Both the position numbers and the translations under genes were made by a program. A stretch of 16,378 nucleotides of DNA. Source: Candidatus Thorarchaeota archaeon (GTDB lineage: Archaea > Asgardarchaeota > Thorarchaeia > Thorarchaeales > Thorarchaeaceae). Below the pieces are notes generated by a model. It was not told where the DNA came from. It saw only the letters and a program-made list of their open reading frames with translations, and searched no databases. This document shows, in pieces, positions 1-6,365 of the stretch (its first letter is position 1; each line of letters begins with the position of its first letter). The stretch lies in assembly GCA_019057595.1 (NCBI GenBank), contig DXJI01000009.1:1-16378 (forward strand). The letters are read 5' to 3'.

Positions 1-1075
1 AGGCAACCTGAGCAGTGTGAGCGTGAATGACTGGTGTGTAGCCAACTGTTATTGCACTTGGGTGCTGAATGACCATCACCTGACCGGTATAGTCAGCAGC
101 GACTGTGGGTGGCTTATCAGTTGGACCAGCAACGTCACCACGACCGAGGTCTTTCCTCTCGACGCCTCGCACGTTGAAACCGATGTTGTCACCGGGCACT
201 GCCTGGGGCAGTATCTCATGGTGCATCTCGATGGTCTTGACCTCTCCTTCCTTATCTGGGGGCATAAAGACAACTTTCATTCCTGTCTTCATGATTCCAG
301 TTTCAACTCGACCAACTGGTACTGTACCAACGCCTTTGATTGAATAGACATCGTTGATTGGTACACGTAGTGGTTTGTCGGTTGGCTTTGGTGGAAGCTC
401 AATTAAATCAAGAGCCTCTAGAAGTGCGGGACCCTTGTACCATGGTGTGAAATCTGGGGTCTTTTCCTTCAAGTTAGCAGCGTCGAGGGCTGAGGTTGGA
501 ATGAATGGAACGTCCTCCTTCTTATAACCAATACTTGCTAGGAAGTCGCCTACTTCTTCCTTTACCTCGTTGTATCTGTCTTCACTGTACTTGACACTGT
601 CATCATCCATTTTGTTAACGCAAACAATTAACGAGGGTACACCGAGAGTCATAGCAAGGTATGCATGCTCCTTGGTCTGACCACCAGGGCCAACACCAGC
701 CTCGAACTCTCCTCGCTTACCGGATACAACAAGAAGACCAACATCAGCCTGTGAGGCGCCAGTGATCATGTTCTTGATGAAGTCCTTGTGGCCAGGAGCG
801 TCAATGATAGTGTAATAGTACTTGTCAGTGAGGAACTTGAAGAAAGCAATGTCAATTGTAAGACCTCTCTCTCTCTCCTCTTTCAGTCTGTCAAGAGCGA
901 AAGCCCAAGCCCATGAAGGCCTACCGAGTTTCTCGGCCTCTTCCTTGTGCTGTTGGAATGTTCGCTCATCTACTGCACCTGTCTCATATAGCAATCTGCC
1001 CGTCATAGTGCTTTTACCGTGGTCTACGTGCCCTATGACGACGAGATTGAGGTGCTCTTTGGTTTTTTTGCTCAA
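1..1075 (-). CDS. tuf: Translation elongation factor EF-1A (EF-Tu), 3' end cut by window edge
   Basis: GTPase that carries aminoacyl-tRNA to the ribosomal A site. About 358 residues are present, and the last part of beta-barrel domain 3 lies beyond the window. The G domain shows the P-loop GHVDHGKST (residues 15-23), DAPGH (92-96) and NKMD (154-157); the domain 2 region follows with GRVETG. The start is a TTG at 1075-1073. It is preceded by GGTGA with 6-nt spacing, and an in-frame TGA lies just upstream, so no earlier start is possible. [10 protein letters not shown] is a normal archaeal EF-1A N-terminus. A promoter-like motif lies about 75 nt upstream. In many archaea tuf follows rps7 and fusA directly; here five unrelated genes separate it from rps7 and fusA is absent. 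Identification is secure; only the C-terminus is unseen. Confidence 0.97.
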   Translation of the reverse strand, partial: MSKKTKEHLNLVVIGHVDHGKSTMTGRLLYETGAVDERTFQQHKEEAEKLGRPSWAWAFALDRLKEERERGLTIDIAFFKFLTDKYYYTIIDAPGHKDFIKNMITGASQADVGLLVVSGKRGEFEAGVGPGGQTKEHAYLAMTLGVPSLIVCVNKMDDDSVKYSEDRYNEVKEEVGDFLASIGYKKEDVPFIPTSALDAANLKEKTPDFTPWYKGPALLEALDLIELPPKPTDKPLRVPINDVYSIKGVGTVPVGRVETGIMKTGMKVVFMPPDKEGEVKTIEMHHEILPQAVPGDNIGFNVRGVERKDLGRGDVAGPTDKPPTVAADYTGQVMVIQHPSAITVGYTPVIHAHTAQVA

Positions 1076-1142
1076 TCTTATTCACCACGTTGTTTTAGCC
1101 TGTCCTCTGAGCTGGACAGACTTTTGCTCAGACCCTAGACTG

Positions 1143-1159
1143 TGCTTTTAACGCTTTCG
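1143..1159 (-). promoter_or_regulatory. Candidate tuf promoter (BRE plus TATA)
   Basis: On the minus strand CGAAAGCGTTAAAAGC reads as a purine-rich BRE followed by a TATA-like GTTAAAA. A start about 25 nt downstream would give a leader of roughly 45-50 nt before the TTG of tuf. A nearly identical block (12 of 14 bases) precedes rpl30e, which supports the call. It is a pattern match only. Confidence 0.45.
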
Positions 1160-1226
1160 ACAAGACCCATGGATTGAGGAGGAAGAGAGCCTTCTTAGGC
1201 ACATCACAATCCTCTCTTACTGCGGT

Positions 1227-1233
1227 AAAAAAA
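1227..1233 (-). terminator. Oligo-T terminator after the SH3 gene
   Basis: There is an uninterrupted run of seven T on the minus strand, about 73 nt beyond the SH3 gene stop and ahead of the tuf promoter. Archaeal RNA polymerase terminates at oligo-T without needing a hairpin. The 230-nt gap 1076-1305 otherwise holds the tuf promoter and one copy of the 23-nt repeat; I see no gene in it. Confidence 0.45.
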
Positions 1234-1280
1234 CACTGCAACAATCTTCAAAGAGGATGAATATAGCAACAATTCAGAAA

Positions 1281-1303
1281 ATCCGCGGATAGTTTTACTA
1301 GAA
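1281..1303 (-). repeat. Stop-proximal 23-nt repeat, copy 1
   Basis: This element begins with TTCTAGTAAAACT on the minus strand and continues with a TCCGCG block. It matches copy 2 (2301-2323) at 21 of 23 positions. It lies exactly 2 nt beyond the stop codon of the SH3 gene, the same offset as copy 2 after the hydrolase stop. In this copy the 3' part contains the palindrome TCCGCGGA. The function is unknown. Confidence 0.7.
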
Positions 1304-1305
1304 AA

Positions 1306-1683
1306 TCACACCAAATCGGGAATTGAGTCAGGTCGACCCTTCAGATCTTGAAGATTCTCCAGAGGAATCCAACCTTCTTCTCCAAGAGTTGTACGCGCCC
1401 ATGCCCATCCACTCTCTTCATCAAGAACAATCACTTCCTGACCTTCACTGACTGTCAGTTCTTGTGCATTGTAGTCCTTTAGAAACTGATACTGTCCAGA
1501 ATCTGATGTCTTTTCGAGATACGTTTCTGGAACCCATGCATTAACTCCGGAGCTGTTCTTGCACCAGAGCCATCCCTCATACTCGGTCTCACGTTCCTGT
1601 CCTTCTACAATTTCACCCTCTTTTGCTATTAACGGGACATGAAATTCGCTCTTGTGATTCTTGATCACTTTCACTATTTTCAT
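1306..1683 (-). CDS. Tandem SH3-like domain protein
   Basis: This 125-aa protein consists of almost nothing but two SH3-like beta-barrel repeats. Repeat 1 (about residues 1-57) has EGEIVEG, GWLWCKN and GVNAWVPETYLE. Repeat 2 (about 63-113) has KDYNAQELTVSEGQEVIVLD, SGWAWAR and GWIPLENLQ. The second follows the ALYDY / G-WW-AR / G-P-NY pattern of SH3 domains closely. No signal peptide or membrane segment is seen, so it is probably cytosolic; binding partners are unknown. ATG 1683 is preferred because GGTGA lies 5 nt before it; a TTG at 1707 would extend the protein by eight residues and overlap the flavodoxin stop. It starts 13 nt after the flavodoxin gene, so the two are probably co-transcribed. 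The variant SH3 family (Pfam SH3_2 type) is the likely home. Confidence 0.8.
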   Translation of the reverse strand: MKIVKVIKNHKSEFHVPLIAKEGEIVEGQERETEYEGWLWCKNSSGVNAWVPETYLEKTSDSGQYQFLKDYNAQELTVSEGQEVIVLDEESGWAWARTTLGEEGWIPLENLQDLKGRPDSIPDLV

Positions 1684-1696
1684 CGATGTCACCAGA

Positions 1697-2233
1697 TCAC
1701 TGGACAAGTTCTTTGATCCAATCGCGAATCATATCCCAATCACGAAAGTCGATCTTCTCGGGTATTTCTTCGCCAGGAGGCATATTTTTCTTTACCATGC
1801 TCTTCACAAGAGCACGTACTACAAGATTGTATTTCTTGAATTCGAACATTCCGCCGATTAAAGCGGTAGAAATAGGGGACAGTCCGGGGTATTTTTCTGG
1901 CATCTTGTCCAGGTACTCAGACTGTGCCTCAGCAACTTTGTCAGGTTCACCTGCGTACCCGCTCACAACAAAGAGGGCAACTTTGGTTCTAGAGAGAGCA
2001 TCTAGATTCTGTTCAATGTATTTTAGGGGTCGCTTTGTCCATTGTCCAGCTTGAATGCCACTTCCGATAATCACTAGATCATATTCTTCAGGATTTGGAT
2101 GAGGAGTTCCTTTCTCCAAATGAACAACCTCCACTTGGGCTCCTAGTTCTCTAGCTGTAATACTCATTTCTTGGACTATTCCTGTAGTAGTACCATAACG
2201 CGTTCCGTAGATAATCAGGACTTTGTTCATCAT
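1697..2233 (-). CDS. Flavodoxin-domain protein, HemG-like
   Basis: A 178-aa protein with a single flavodoxin fold. The N-terminal strand KVLIIYGTRYGTTTGIVQEM carries the FMN phosphate-binding loop (TRYGTTTG). The second loop region is VIIGSGIQAGQWTKRPLKYI, and ALFVVSGYAGEP is the third. This layout matches the flavodoxin-5 group that includes the menaquinone-dependent protoporphyrinogen dehydrogenase HemG. A role in haem synthesis cannot be claimed from sequence alone; it may simply be an electron carrier or FMN-dependent reductase. Two adjacent ATGs (2233, 2230) are the likely starts; a TTG at 2239 is less likely. No good SD is present, and an AT-rich TGATAATGTA about 26 nt upstream of 2233 would suit a leaderless transcript. 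The SH3 gene follows after 13 nt. Confidence 0.85.
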   Translation of the reverse strand: MMNKVLIIYGTRYGTTTGIVQEMSITARELGAQVEVVHLEKGTPHPNPEEYDLVIIGSGIQAGQWTKRPLKYIEQNLDALSRTKVALFVVSGYAGEPDKVAEAQSEYLDKMPEKYPGLSPISTALIGGMFEFKKYNLVVRALVKSMVKKNMPPGEEIPEKIDFRDWDMIRDWIKELVQ

Positions 2234-2266
2234 AATCAATCATGGAATACGGAGTACATTATCACA

Positions 2267-2289
2267 AAATGGTTTCGACATGACCATTT
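2267..2289 (-). terminator. Hairpin plus T-run between hydrolase and flavodoxin genes
   Basis: AAATGGT and ACCATTT form a perfect 7-bp inverted repeat with a 9-nt loop, extendable by two G-U pairs. On the minus strand the second arm runs into TTTTG. It lies about 40 nt after the hydrolase stop, so it may end that transcript. An operator for the flavodoxin gene is the alternative. Confidence 0.4.
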
Positions 2290-2300
2290 CAGAGATATTG

Positions 2301-2323
2301 ATTCGCGGAGAGTTTTACTAGAA
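2301..2323 (-). repeat. Stop-proximal 23-nt repeat, copy 2
   Basis: The second copy of the element at 1281-1303 shares TTCTAGTAAAACT exactly, and 21 of 23 bases overall. It starts 2 nt beyond the TGA of the aspartoacylase-family gene. Here the inner palindrome is broken (TCCGCGAA). The adjacent coding sequences are unrelated, so the likeness is not explained by gene duplication. Confidence 0.7.
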
Positions 2324-2325
2324 GC

Positions 2326-3363
2326 TCATTGCTTGTCTGATGTGAACACATATGCAACATTGGCACCAGTCTGAACAGCTTGAAGACTGCCAGCAGTCCC
2401 GAGGATGTCGCCACAGGGATATGCCCAGATATAACCATCAATAGGGCATTCAACTCGTTCCAAAACATCCCCATAGAGGTCATAGATTTCCGCAAATACT
2501 TCTCCTTTCTTCAAGAAATCACCTGGGGTCTTTAGGAATCTGATGAGACCTCCTCGATTTGCATAGACTATTCCTTGGAATGTACAGATACCAGGTATGA
2601 TTGGGAATCCCTTTTGGGGTTCGATATCTCCATCTATCATATCAAAGTCTTTCATTATGTTGAGAGATCCTCGAACTCCTGCAGTGGTGGAAGGTTCAGA
2701 GATCCATCTTCCATCAATTAGTTCAATTAGAATGTCTGGGACTCCGTTCTTTACAGCTAGATTCGCAAGTGTATCCGGTGCGTCTTCTGAGATTGGGACA
2801 CTTTCAACCACATTGGTCACACCAAAAGCCTCAGCCATTCTCTCGAGTTTCTCCTTTGTCTTTGGATTACCAATATTGATCTCCGTGAAGAAGAGCGAGT
2901 CTGGTCTTGTGTTGCAGTGTATATTGAGGACCATGTCAGCTTTGTTCCATGCTTCCTGCCAGAGGGCATATGCAAGCCTCTCTGTTGCATTACCGTTGGG
3001 CTTGTCGGCAGTCAAGGGGCTGGCACTACCTCCGCCGCCTAGATCTAGGTTGTCGACCCAAGATAGATACTGATGGTGCATGAAAGCCAGAGGGTTCTCC
3101 ACTGGAATTCCGATAATTGCCCCTCTGAGGTCCTTGGGATTCACTTTCTCTCTCATTATCTTGATAATCACTTCTGCACCCTGAATCTCTATGCCATGTT
3201 GTGTGGATACCATGAGGACAGTAGGTCCATCTTTGGCACCATTCATCACTAGAACAGGGATGTCGATGCTAGTAGTTGTATTCAGTTCAACTCCTTTGAT
3301 GACTCCCTTCTGGAGTTCTCCCCTTTTTGCTAGGGCTGTACCGACCTTGAGTTGTTCAGGCAT
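2326..3363 (-). CDS. Succinylglutamate desuccinylase/aspartoacylase-family metallohydrolase
   Basis: A 345-aa zinc-dependent amidohydrolase of the carboxypeptidase-like AstE/ASPA family. The zinc motif is STQHGIEIQGAE (H-G-x-E, about residues 53-64). The second zinc histidine is in LNIHCNT, and the acidic ILIELIDGR follows in the expected place for the catalytic glutamate. The C-terminal part (from about residue 270, FLKTPGDFLKKGEVFAEI) is the beta-barrel typical of this family. Members deacylate N-acyl amino acids or related amides; the substrate cannot be read from sequence. ATG 3363 has a GAGGT SD 7 nt upstream. That SD is inside a 20-nt near-palindrome located at the predicted transcription start, suggesting regulation. 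The gene is followed by a 23-nt repeat and a terminator-like hairpin. Confidence 0.9.
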   Translation of the reverse strand: MPEQLKVGTALAKRGELQKGVIKGVELNTTTSIDIPVLVMNGAKDGPTVLMVSTQHGIEIQGAEVIIKIMREKVNPKDLRGAIIGIPVENPLAFMHHQYLSWVDNLDLGGGGSASPLTADKPNGNATERLAYALWQEAWNKADMVLNIHCNTRPDSLFFTEINIGNPKTKEKLERMAEAFGVTNVVESVPISEDAPDTLANLAVKNGVPDILIELIDGRWISEPSTTAGVRGSLNIMKDFDMIDGDIEPQKGFPIIPGICTFQGIVYANRGGLIRFLKTPGDFLKKGEVFAEIYDLYGDVLERVECPIDGYIWAYPCGDILGTAGSLQAVQTGANVAYVFTSDKQ

Positions 3364-3369
3364 TGCTTC

Positions 3370-3389
3370 GACCTCTCTATAGACAGGTC
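3370..3389. promoter_or_regulatory. 20-bp near-palindrome at hydrolase start (operator or SD-masking hairpin)
   Basis: GACCT-N-TCTATAGA-N-AGGTC is self-complementary at nine of ten base pairs. It contains the SD of the hydrolase gene and lies 7-26 nt upstream of its ATG. It is centred where transcription should begin if the upstream TATA-like element (3402-3407) is used. It could be a repressor operator or, in RNA, a hairpin hiding the SD. Confidence 0.5.
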
Positions 3390-3401
3390 ACTACGGTGGG
3401 A

Positions 3402-3413
3402 CATATTCTTTCC
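3402..3413 (-). promoter_or_regulatory. Candidate promoter of the hydrolase gene
   Basis: CGGAAAGAATATG on the minus strand has a purine-rich BRE-like stretch followed by AATATG. A start about 25 nt downstream falls near 3380, in the middle of the palindrome at 3370-3389. Pattern-based only. Confidence 0.35.
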
Positions 3414-3428
3414 GGAGTTTCACAAATC

Positions 3429-3632
3429 CTAACGATTTCGTACTTCCAAGTATATGACGATCAAAAGCAGGAAGACCACGATGGAAAGTAAGTAGAAAAT
3501 CTGAATCAAGTACGTCAAAACTGGATCTAGAGTCACTGAGAAAGTGCTGGTTATGTATTCAATAACTGTGAGAAGCAACAAGATGAAACCAAAGATGACA
3601 ATGAGTGTCTTCACAGTATCTTTTCGACCCAT
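3429..3632 (-). CDS. Small two-helix membrane protein
   Basis: I do not recognise this family. From the ATG at 3632 it is 67 aa (MGRKDTVKTL...). It has two hydrophobic segments, about residues 8-29 (LIVIFGFILLLLTVIEYI) and 39-62 (TYLIQIFYLLSIVVFLLLIVI), separated by a short polar loop. The ends are charged (GRKDTVK and LEVRNR), which fits a two-pass inner membrane peptide. A GTG at 3641 would add three residues (MHK). It starts about 32 nt after the DMT transporter stop on the same strand, so it may be a partner or accessory of that transporter. Translation is plausible but unproven; the hydropathy pattern and position argue for a real gene. Confidence 0.6.
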   Translation of the reverse strand: MGRKDTVKTLIVIFGFILLLLTVIEYITSTFSVTLDPVLTYLIQIFYLLSIVVFLLLIVIYLEVRNR

Positions 3633-3664
3633 TTTATGCACTCGATTAGATTCTCAAATCCCCC

Positions 3665-4588
3665 TTATAGGTGGTTTTCATCACTCTTTTTAGCGGCGGA
3701 CATCATCTGAGCTATGACGACTCCCACCATAGTGAGGAATCCTCCAATAATTTGGAAAGGCGTTACTGTTTCTTGTAGAACAATCACAGACATCAGAACA
3801 CCCCAAACCCCAATTAGGTTCAATGTTATCTGAACACGAGATGCTTCGATATATTTCATAGACTCATAGTAAAGTATGAACGCAAATACAGTGTTTACAA
3901 TAGCCACCCACAACACAATGACCCAAGCCATGACACTCATTCTGAACAGAACTGTCACATCTTCAAGAATGAGAGCTGATATCCAGATGAATGGAACTGC
4001 AATCAATGTGCTGTAAAATGTCGTTGAAACAGCATCCACGGACTTTACTGCAATCTTTCCAGCGATACCATTGATTGCAAAGAAGAGAGTCGAAACAATC
4101 ACAATGATATCACCAAGAACACGAGAGAGATTGAAGGCAACGTAATCAGGAGTCGTGTTCATCACAATGAGCATGGCACCGATAGTAGCCAGGACAAGTC
4201 CTGCCGCTTTATCCACCGTAATTGTTTCCTTGAGGATGACTGCAGCGAGTATCACTGCAAAGATTGGGGTGAGGTTAATTAACAGAAGAGCGTCACTGGC
4301 TGCTGTCATCTCAAGTCCAATGTATTGCATGATTTGAGAGATGAACGGACCACTGAGTCCAGCGATAGCTAGAATCTTCCAATGCTTTCGGACTGAGTCT
4401 ACTGGTTTGCGTCTTTTCTGCTGAAGCGTTGCAATCAGAAGAAATGGGCAGGCAATTGTGTATCTCAGAGCCACAAAGACAATGGGACCGACATCCTCTG
4501 TAAAGACGATCTTGGCTAAGATCAGCGATGACGCCCATGCAATGGTCGTTGCAACAAGCGCAAGATATGCCAGAGAAAGCCTGCTCAT
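3665..4588 (-). CDS. EamA/DMT-superfamily transporter
   Basis: A 307-aa polytopic membrane protein with about ten hydrophobic helices in two EamA repeats (roughly residues 7-140 and 155-293), the usual drug/metabolite transporter architecture. Repeat 1 begins YLALVATTIAWASSLILAKI and ends with GAMLIVMNTTP. Repeat 2 ends with the typical GGFLTMVGVVIAQ. Between them are the family-like PIFAVILAAVILKETI and VWGVLMSVIVLQETVTP blocks with the conserved helix-end glutamate. Substrates in this superfamily vary (amino acids, nucleotide sugars, metabolites) and cannot be assigned here. ATG 4588 has a GAGGA SD 8 nt upstream. It sits 110 nt after rps7, beyond a strong hairpin, so it is probably a separate transcript that also covers the small membrane gene. 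Confidence 0.9.
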   Translation of the reverse strand: MSRLSLAYLALVATTIAWASSLILAKIVFTEDVGPIVFVALRYTIACPFLLIATLQQKRRKPVDSVRKHWKILAIAGLSGPFISQIMQYIGLEMTAASDALLLINLTPIFAVILAAVILKETITVDKAAGLVLATIGAMLIVMNTTPDYVAFNLSRVLGDIIVIVSTLFFAINGIAGKIAVKSVDAVSTTFYSTLIAVPFIWISALILEDVTVLFRMSVMAWVIVLWVAIVNTVFAFILYYESMKYIEASRVQITLNLIGVWGVLMSVIVLQETVTPFQIIGGFLTMVGVVIAQMMSAAKKSDENHL

Positions 4589-4606
4589 TAATTGGTCCTC
4601 GTTGTA

Positions 4607-4618
4607 ATTTCTAGAAAT
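4607..4618. promoter_or_regulatory. 12-bp perfect palindrome upstream of the transporter gene
   Basis: ATTTCTAGAAAT is perfectly self-complementary. It lies 19-30 nt before the ATG of the DMT transporter. A TATA-like GTATCTTATC (minus strand, 4638-4629) would place the transcription start at or near it. An operator is plausible; no regulator is identified. Confidence 0.35.
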
Positions 4619-4663
4619 GGAACCTTCTGATAAGATACACTGAACGAGTACAGAAGAGAATGC

Positions 4664-4689
4664 AGTTGCACGGAGAACCCGTGCAGACT
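4664..4689 (-). terminator. Strong hairpin after rps7
   Basis: TGCACGG and CCGTGCA form a perfect 7-bp stem around a 5-nt loop, extended by AGT/ACT after one bulged C. It begins 10 nt after the rps7 stop and is followed on the minus strand by a pyrimidine-rich stretch (TTCTCTTCTG). It may end the polymerase/ribosomal transcript or protect its 3' end. Confidence 0.5.
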
Positions 4690-4698
4690 GATAATGAG

Positions 4699-5349
4699 TT
4701 ACCTTGCGGAACGAGCCACTCGCTCACGTTCTTCCTTTCTGGCAATAGCAAAGCTGCCAGGGTCTTTCTTGTACGCGAGAAGTAGTTCATCGACCAGACA
4801 CTCTTCGAATGACTTGGCATTCTTGTGTGCTGAACGAACCGCACCCACCGAGAGATATTTCAGGGCAAGATCGATCCTTCTCTGTGGTGAAACATCAACA
4901 GAACGAGGATATGCCATACCACCATAGGAAATTCTTGTGGTTTCCTCTGCTGGAGCTGCATTCTCGATGGCTGTGACAAGTACTTGGACTGGATTCAGTC
5001 CAGTTCTGTAATTGATAATATCAAATGCACGTCTGAGTGTACTGATTGCTCTGAGCTTCTTTCCAGCACCTCTCCCAGTTCGTGTCTTCTTGTCCTTTCT
5101 ACGACCTGCATTGAGCATTTTATTTATGAATCGCTCAACTATCGGGATATTGGACTTGTGGAATCTCTTGTGTGCATGACGACCAGATGTATGAGGAATC
5201 AAGACTGGTTTCAATGAGATGTATCGTGCTAGGCCAATATCGGTCAGCTGTACAACTGTGGAGTCCCACTTACCAAAAAGGAGAAGTTCGGGGGGATCGT
5301 AATGTGGGGCTTCTTCGACGACTGGTTCAACTGTTTCTTCTTCGGACAT
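4699..5349 (-). CDS. rps7: Small ribosomal subunit protein uS7
   Basis: A 216-aa uS7, which binds the 3' major domain of 16S rRNA and shapes the mRNA exit/E-site region of the small subunit. The conserved core starts around FGKWDSTVVQLTDIGLARYI. It continues with HKSNIPIVERFINKMLNAGR, GLNPVQVLVTAIENAAP and ISYGGMAYPRSVDVSPQRR. The first 20 or so residues are acidic (SEEETVEPVVEEAPHY), as in many archaeal homologues. I chose ATG 5349 because GGTGA lies 5 nt upstream; GTG 5358 would place the start inside that SD. The first G of this SD is the last base of the rps12 TAG, so the two genes are probably translationally coupled. Next downstream is a terminator-like hairpin rather than fusA. Confidence 0.96.
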   Translation of the reverse strand: MSEEETVEPVVEEAPHYDPPELLLFGKWDSTVVQLTDIGLARYISLKPVLIPHTSGRHAHKRFHKSNIPIVERFINKMLNAGRRKDKKTRTGRGAGKKLRAISTLRRAFDIINYRTGLNPVQVLVTAIENAAPAEETTRISYGGMAYPRSVDVSPQRRIDLALKYLSVGAVRSAHKNAKSFEECLVDELLLAYKKDPGSFAIARKEERERVARSAR

Positions 5350-5358
5350 CACAATCAC

Positions 5359-5802
5359 CTAACGAATTGGCTTCTCTTTTCTTCCATAGATCAACGACTC
5401 TAAGCCTACACCGTTGACTTTGATAACTTTCCAACTGACACCTGGCAGGTCGCCTACTGGACCACCCTGTGCACCACCAATCCCCTCAACAATAACAGAA
5501 TCATGCTCATCTATGTATTTCAGTCCACCATCCCCAGGTATGAAAGCAGTGATTTGTTTTCCGTTCTTTGAGAGTTGAATCCTAACAGCCTTTCGAATAG
5601 CAGAGTTTGGCTGTTTTGACTCGATACCTACCTTTTCGAGTACAATGCCTCTAGCCTGAGGAGCGCCCTCTAATGGGTCAGTCTTCCTCTTGAGTTTGAG
5701 GACTCGCCTCTTGTAAGCGGGCTTCTTCCAGCGGAACTTCTTCCTCTTTCGGAGGAGAGGTCTGGCTGCGAACTCGCCCAATGGGGATTTTGAACCTGTC
5801 AA
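5359..5802 (-). CDS. rps12: Small ribosomal subunit protein uS12
   Basis: A 147-aa uS12, the decoding-centre protein. The signature KQPNSAIRK is at residues 63-71, and [13 protein letters not shown] and [13 protein letters not shown] follow. The N-terminus [24 protein letters not shown] aligns with the usual archaeal start. The initiator is therefore the TTG at 5802; an in-frame TAA lies four codons upstream and an AGAGGT SD precedes it by 8 nt. The length is normal for archaea. It is separated from nusA by 117 nt holding a candidate terminator, a candidate promoter and a leader hairpin, so rps12-rps7 may be an independently started transcript. Confidence 0.97.
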   Translation of the reverse strand: MTGSKSPLGEFAARPLLRKRKKFRWKKPAYKRRVLKLKRKTDPLEGAPQARGIVLEKVGIESKQPNSAIRKAVRIQLSKNGKQITAFIPGDGGLKYIDEHDSVIVEGIGGAQGGPVGDLPGVSWKVIKVNGVGLESLIYGRKEKPIR

Positions 5803-5824
5803 GATGAATTACCTCTTAGCGGTC

Positions 5825-5846
5825 AACGTACCATCCATGGTACGCT
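5825..5846 (-). promoter_or_regulatory. Leader hairpin upstream of rps12
   Basis: CGTACCAT and ATGGTACG are perfect inverted arms separated by GG. As RNA this gives a stem of at least 6 bp with a 6-nt loop, plus an outer G-U and A-U pair. It ends 22 nt before the TTG of rps12, just ahead of the SD. The position suits an autoregulatory r-protein site, but no target mimicry was established. Confidence 0.45.
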
Positions 5847-5880
5847 CTGCTTGGTGGTTATCGGCTCCGGCCTGTTGTAA

Positions 5881-5911
5881 CCTTAAAAGGATTATGAAAA
5901 GAACGCTTCCT
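5881..5911 (-). promoter_or_regulatory. Candidate rps12 promoter region
   Basis: On the minus strand AGGAAGCGTT resembles the BRE block of the tuf, rpl30e and rpoB candidates. It is followed by CTTTTCATAATC and then CTTTTAAGG, either of which could serve as TATA. A start near 5860-5872 would leave a leader of 60-70 nt containing the hairpin at 5825-5846. Confidence 0.3.
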
Positions 5912-5924
5912 GAAACGCCTCAGG
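5896..5924 (-). terminator. Possible terminator at the nusA 3' end
   Basis: CCTGA and TCAGG form a 5-bp stem over the nusA stop codon. An alternative CGTTT/AAGCG stem-loop overlaps it. TTCTTTTC follows. It overlaps the candidate rps12 BRE, so only one reading may be right. Confidence 0.25.
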
Positions 5925-6354
5925 CTATCACAACGTTGTTCAGATCGAAGTGTCGGCGCACTAGAATCCGTGCACGGGCAACATTTCGTCCCTCACGACC
6001 AATTGCAATACCGCGATCTTCTGAATTCACCGTGACTGATGCAACTTTGGTTCCATCCCGGTGTTCAATGATTTTTACCTCTTCGACCCTGGCTGGAGCT
6101 AGAGCACTCTTGACAAAAGCTTCGGGAGTGTCTGCAATCTCTACAACATCTACAGCCCTTCCAAAGGCATCGGATGCAGCCTTCACATTGACCCCACCGC
6201 GACCTATGGCCTTACCTAGCTGCTTGGGTCGCACTACTATAATTATTCTCTCTCCTTCGTCATCACGGATTACATCAATCGCTGCAGCACCTGTAATCTG
6301 CTCGAACTTGGCGATGAGCGCCATGTCATCCATTGAGAGTTTAACTCGGGCCAA
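5920..6354 (-). CDS. nusA: NusA-like transcription factor (two KH domains)
   Basis: A 144-aa archaeal NusA homologue consisting only of the two KH RNA-binding domains; the S1 and N-terminal polymerase-binding domains of bacterial NusA are absent, as is normal in archaea. KH1 carries LGKAIGRGGVNVK (GxxG loop about residues 51-54). KH2 carries GIAIGREGRNVARAR (about 115-129). It probably binds nascent RNA in transcription pausing, termination or antitermination. The start is TTG 6354, giving MARVKLSMDDMALIAKFE, which matches the usual N-terminus. A GAGGCG SD lies about 8 nt upstream and overlaps the rpl30e TGA. The 11-nt gap to rpl30e indicates co-transcription. Confidence 0.95.
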   Translation of the reverse strand: MARVKLSMDDMALIAKFEQITGAAAIDVIRDDEGERIIIVVRPKQLGKAIGRGGVNVKAASDAFGRAVDVVEIADTPEAFVKSALAPARVEEVKIIEHRDGTKVASVTVNSEDRGIAIGREGRNVARARILVRRHFDLNNVVIA

Positions 6355-6365
6355 AAAGAATCGCC

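Noticed and set aside
1076..1305. C/D-box small RNA near GATGA and CTGA-like words
   Set aside because: The C box does not match RTGATGA and the paired C'/D' boxes are missing.
1684..1707. TTG start at 1707 for the SH3 gene
   Set aside because: It would overlap the flavodoxin stop and has no good SD, whereas ATG 1683 has GGTGA at ideal spacing.
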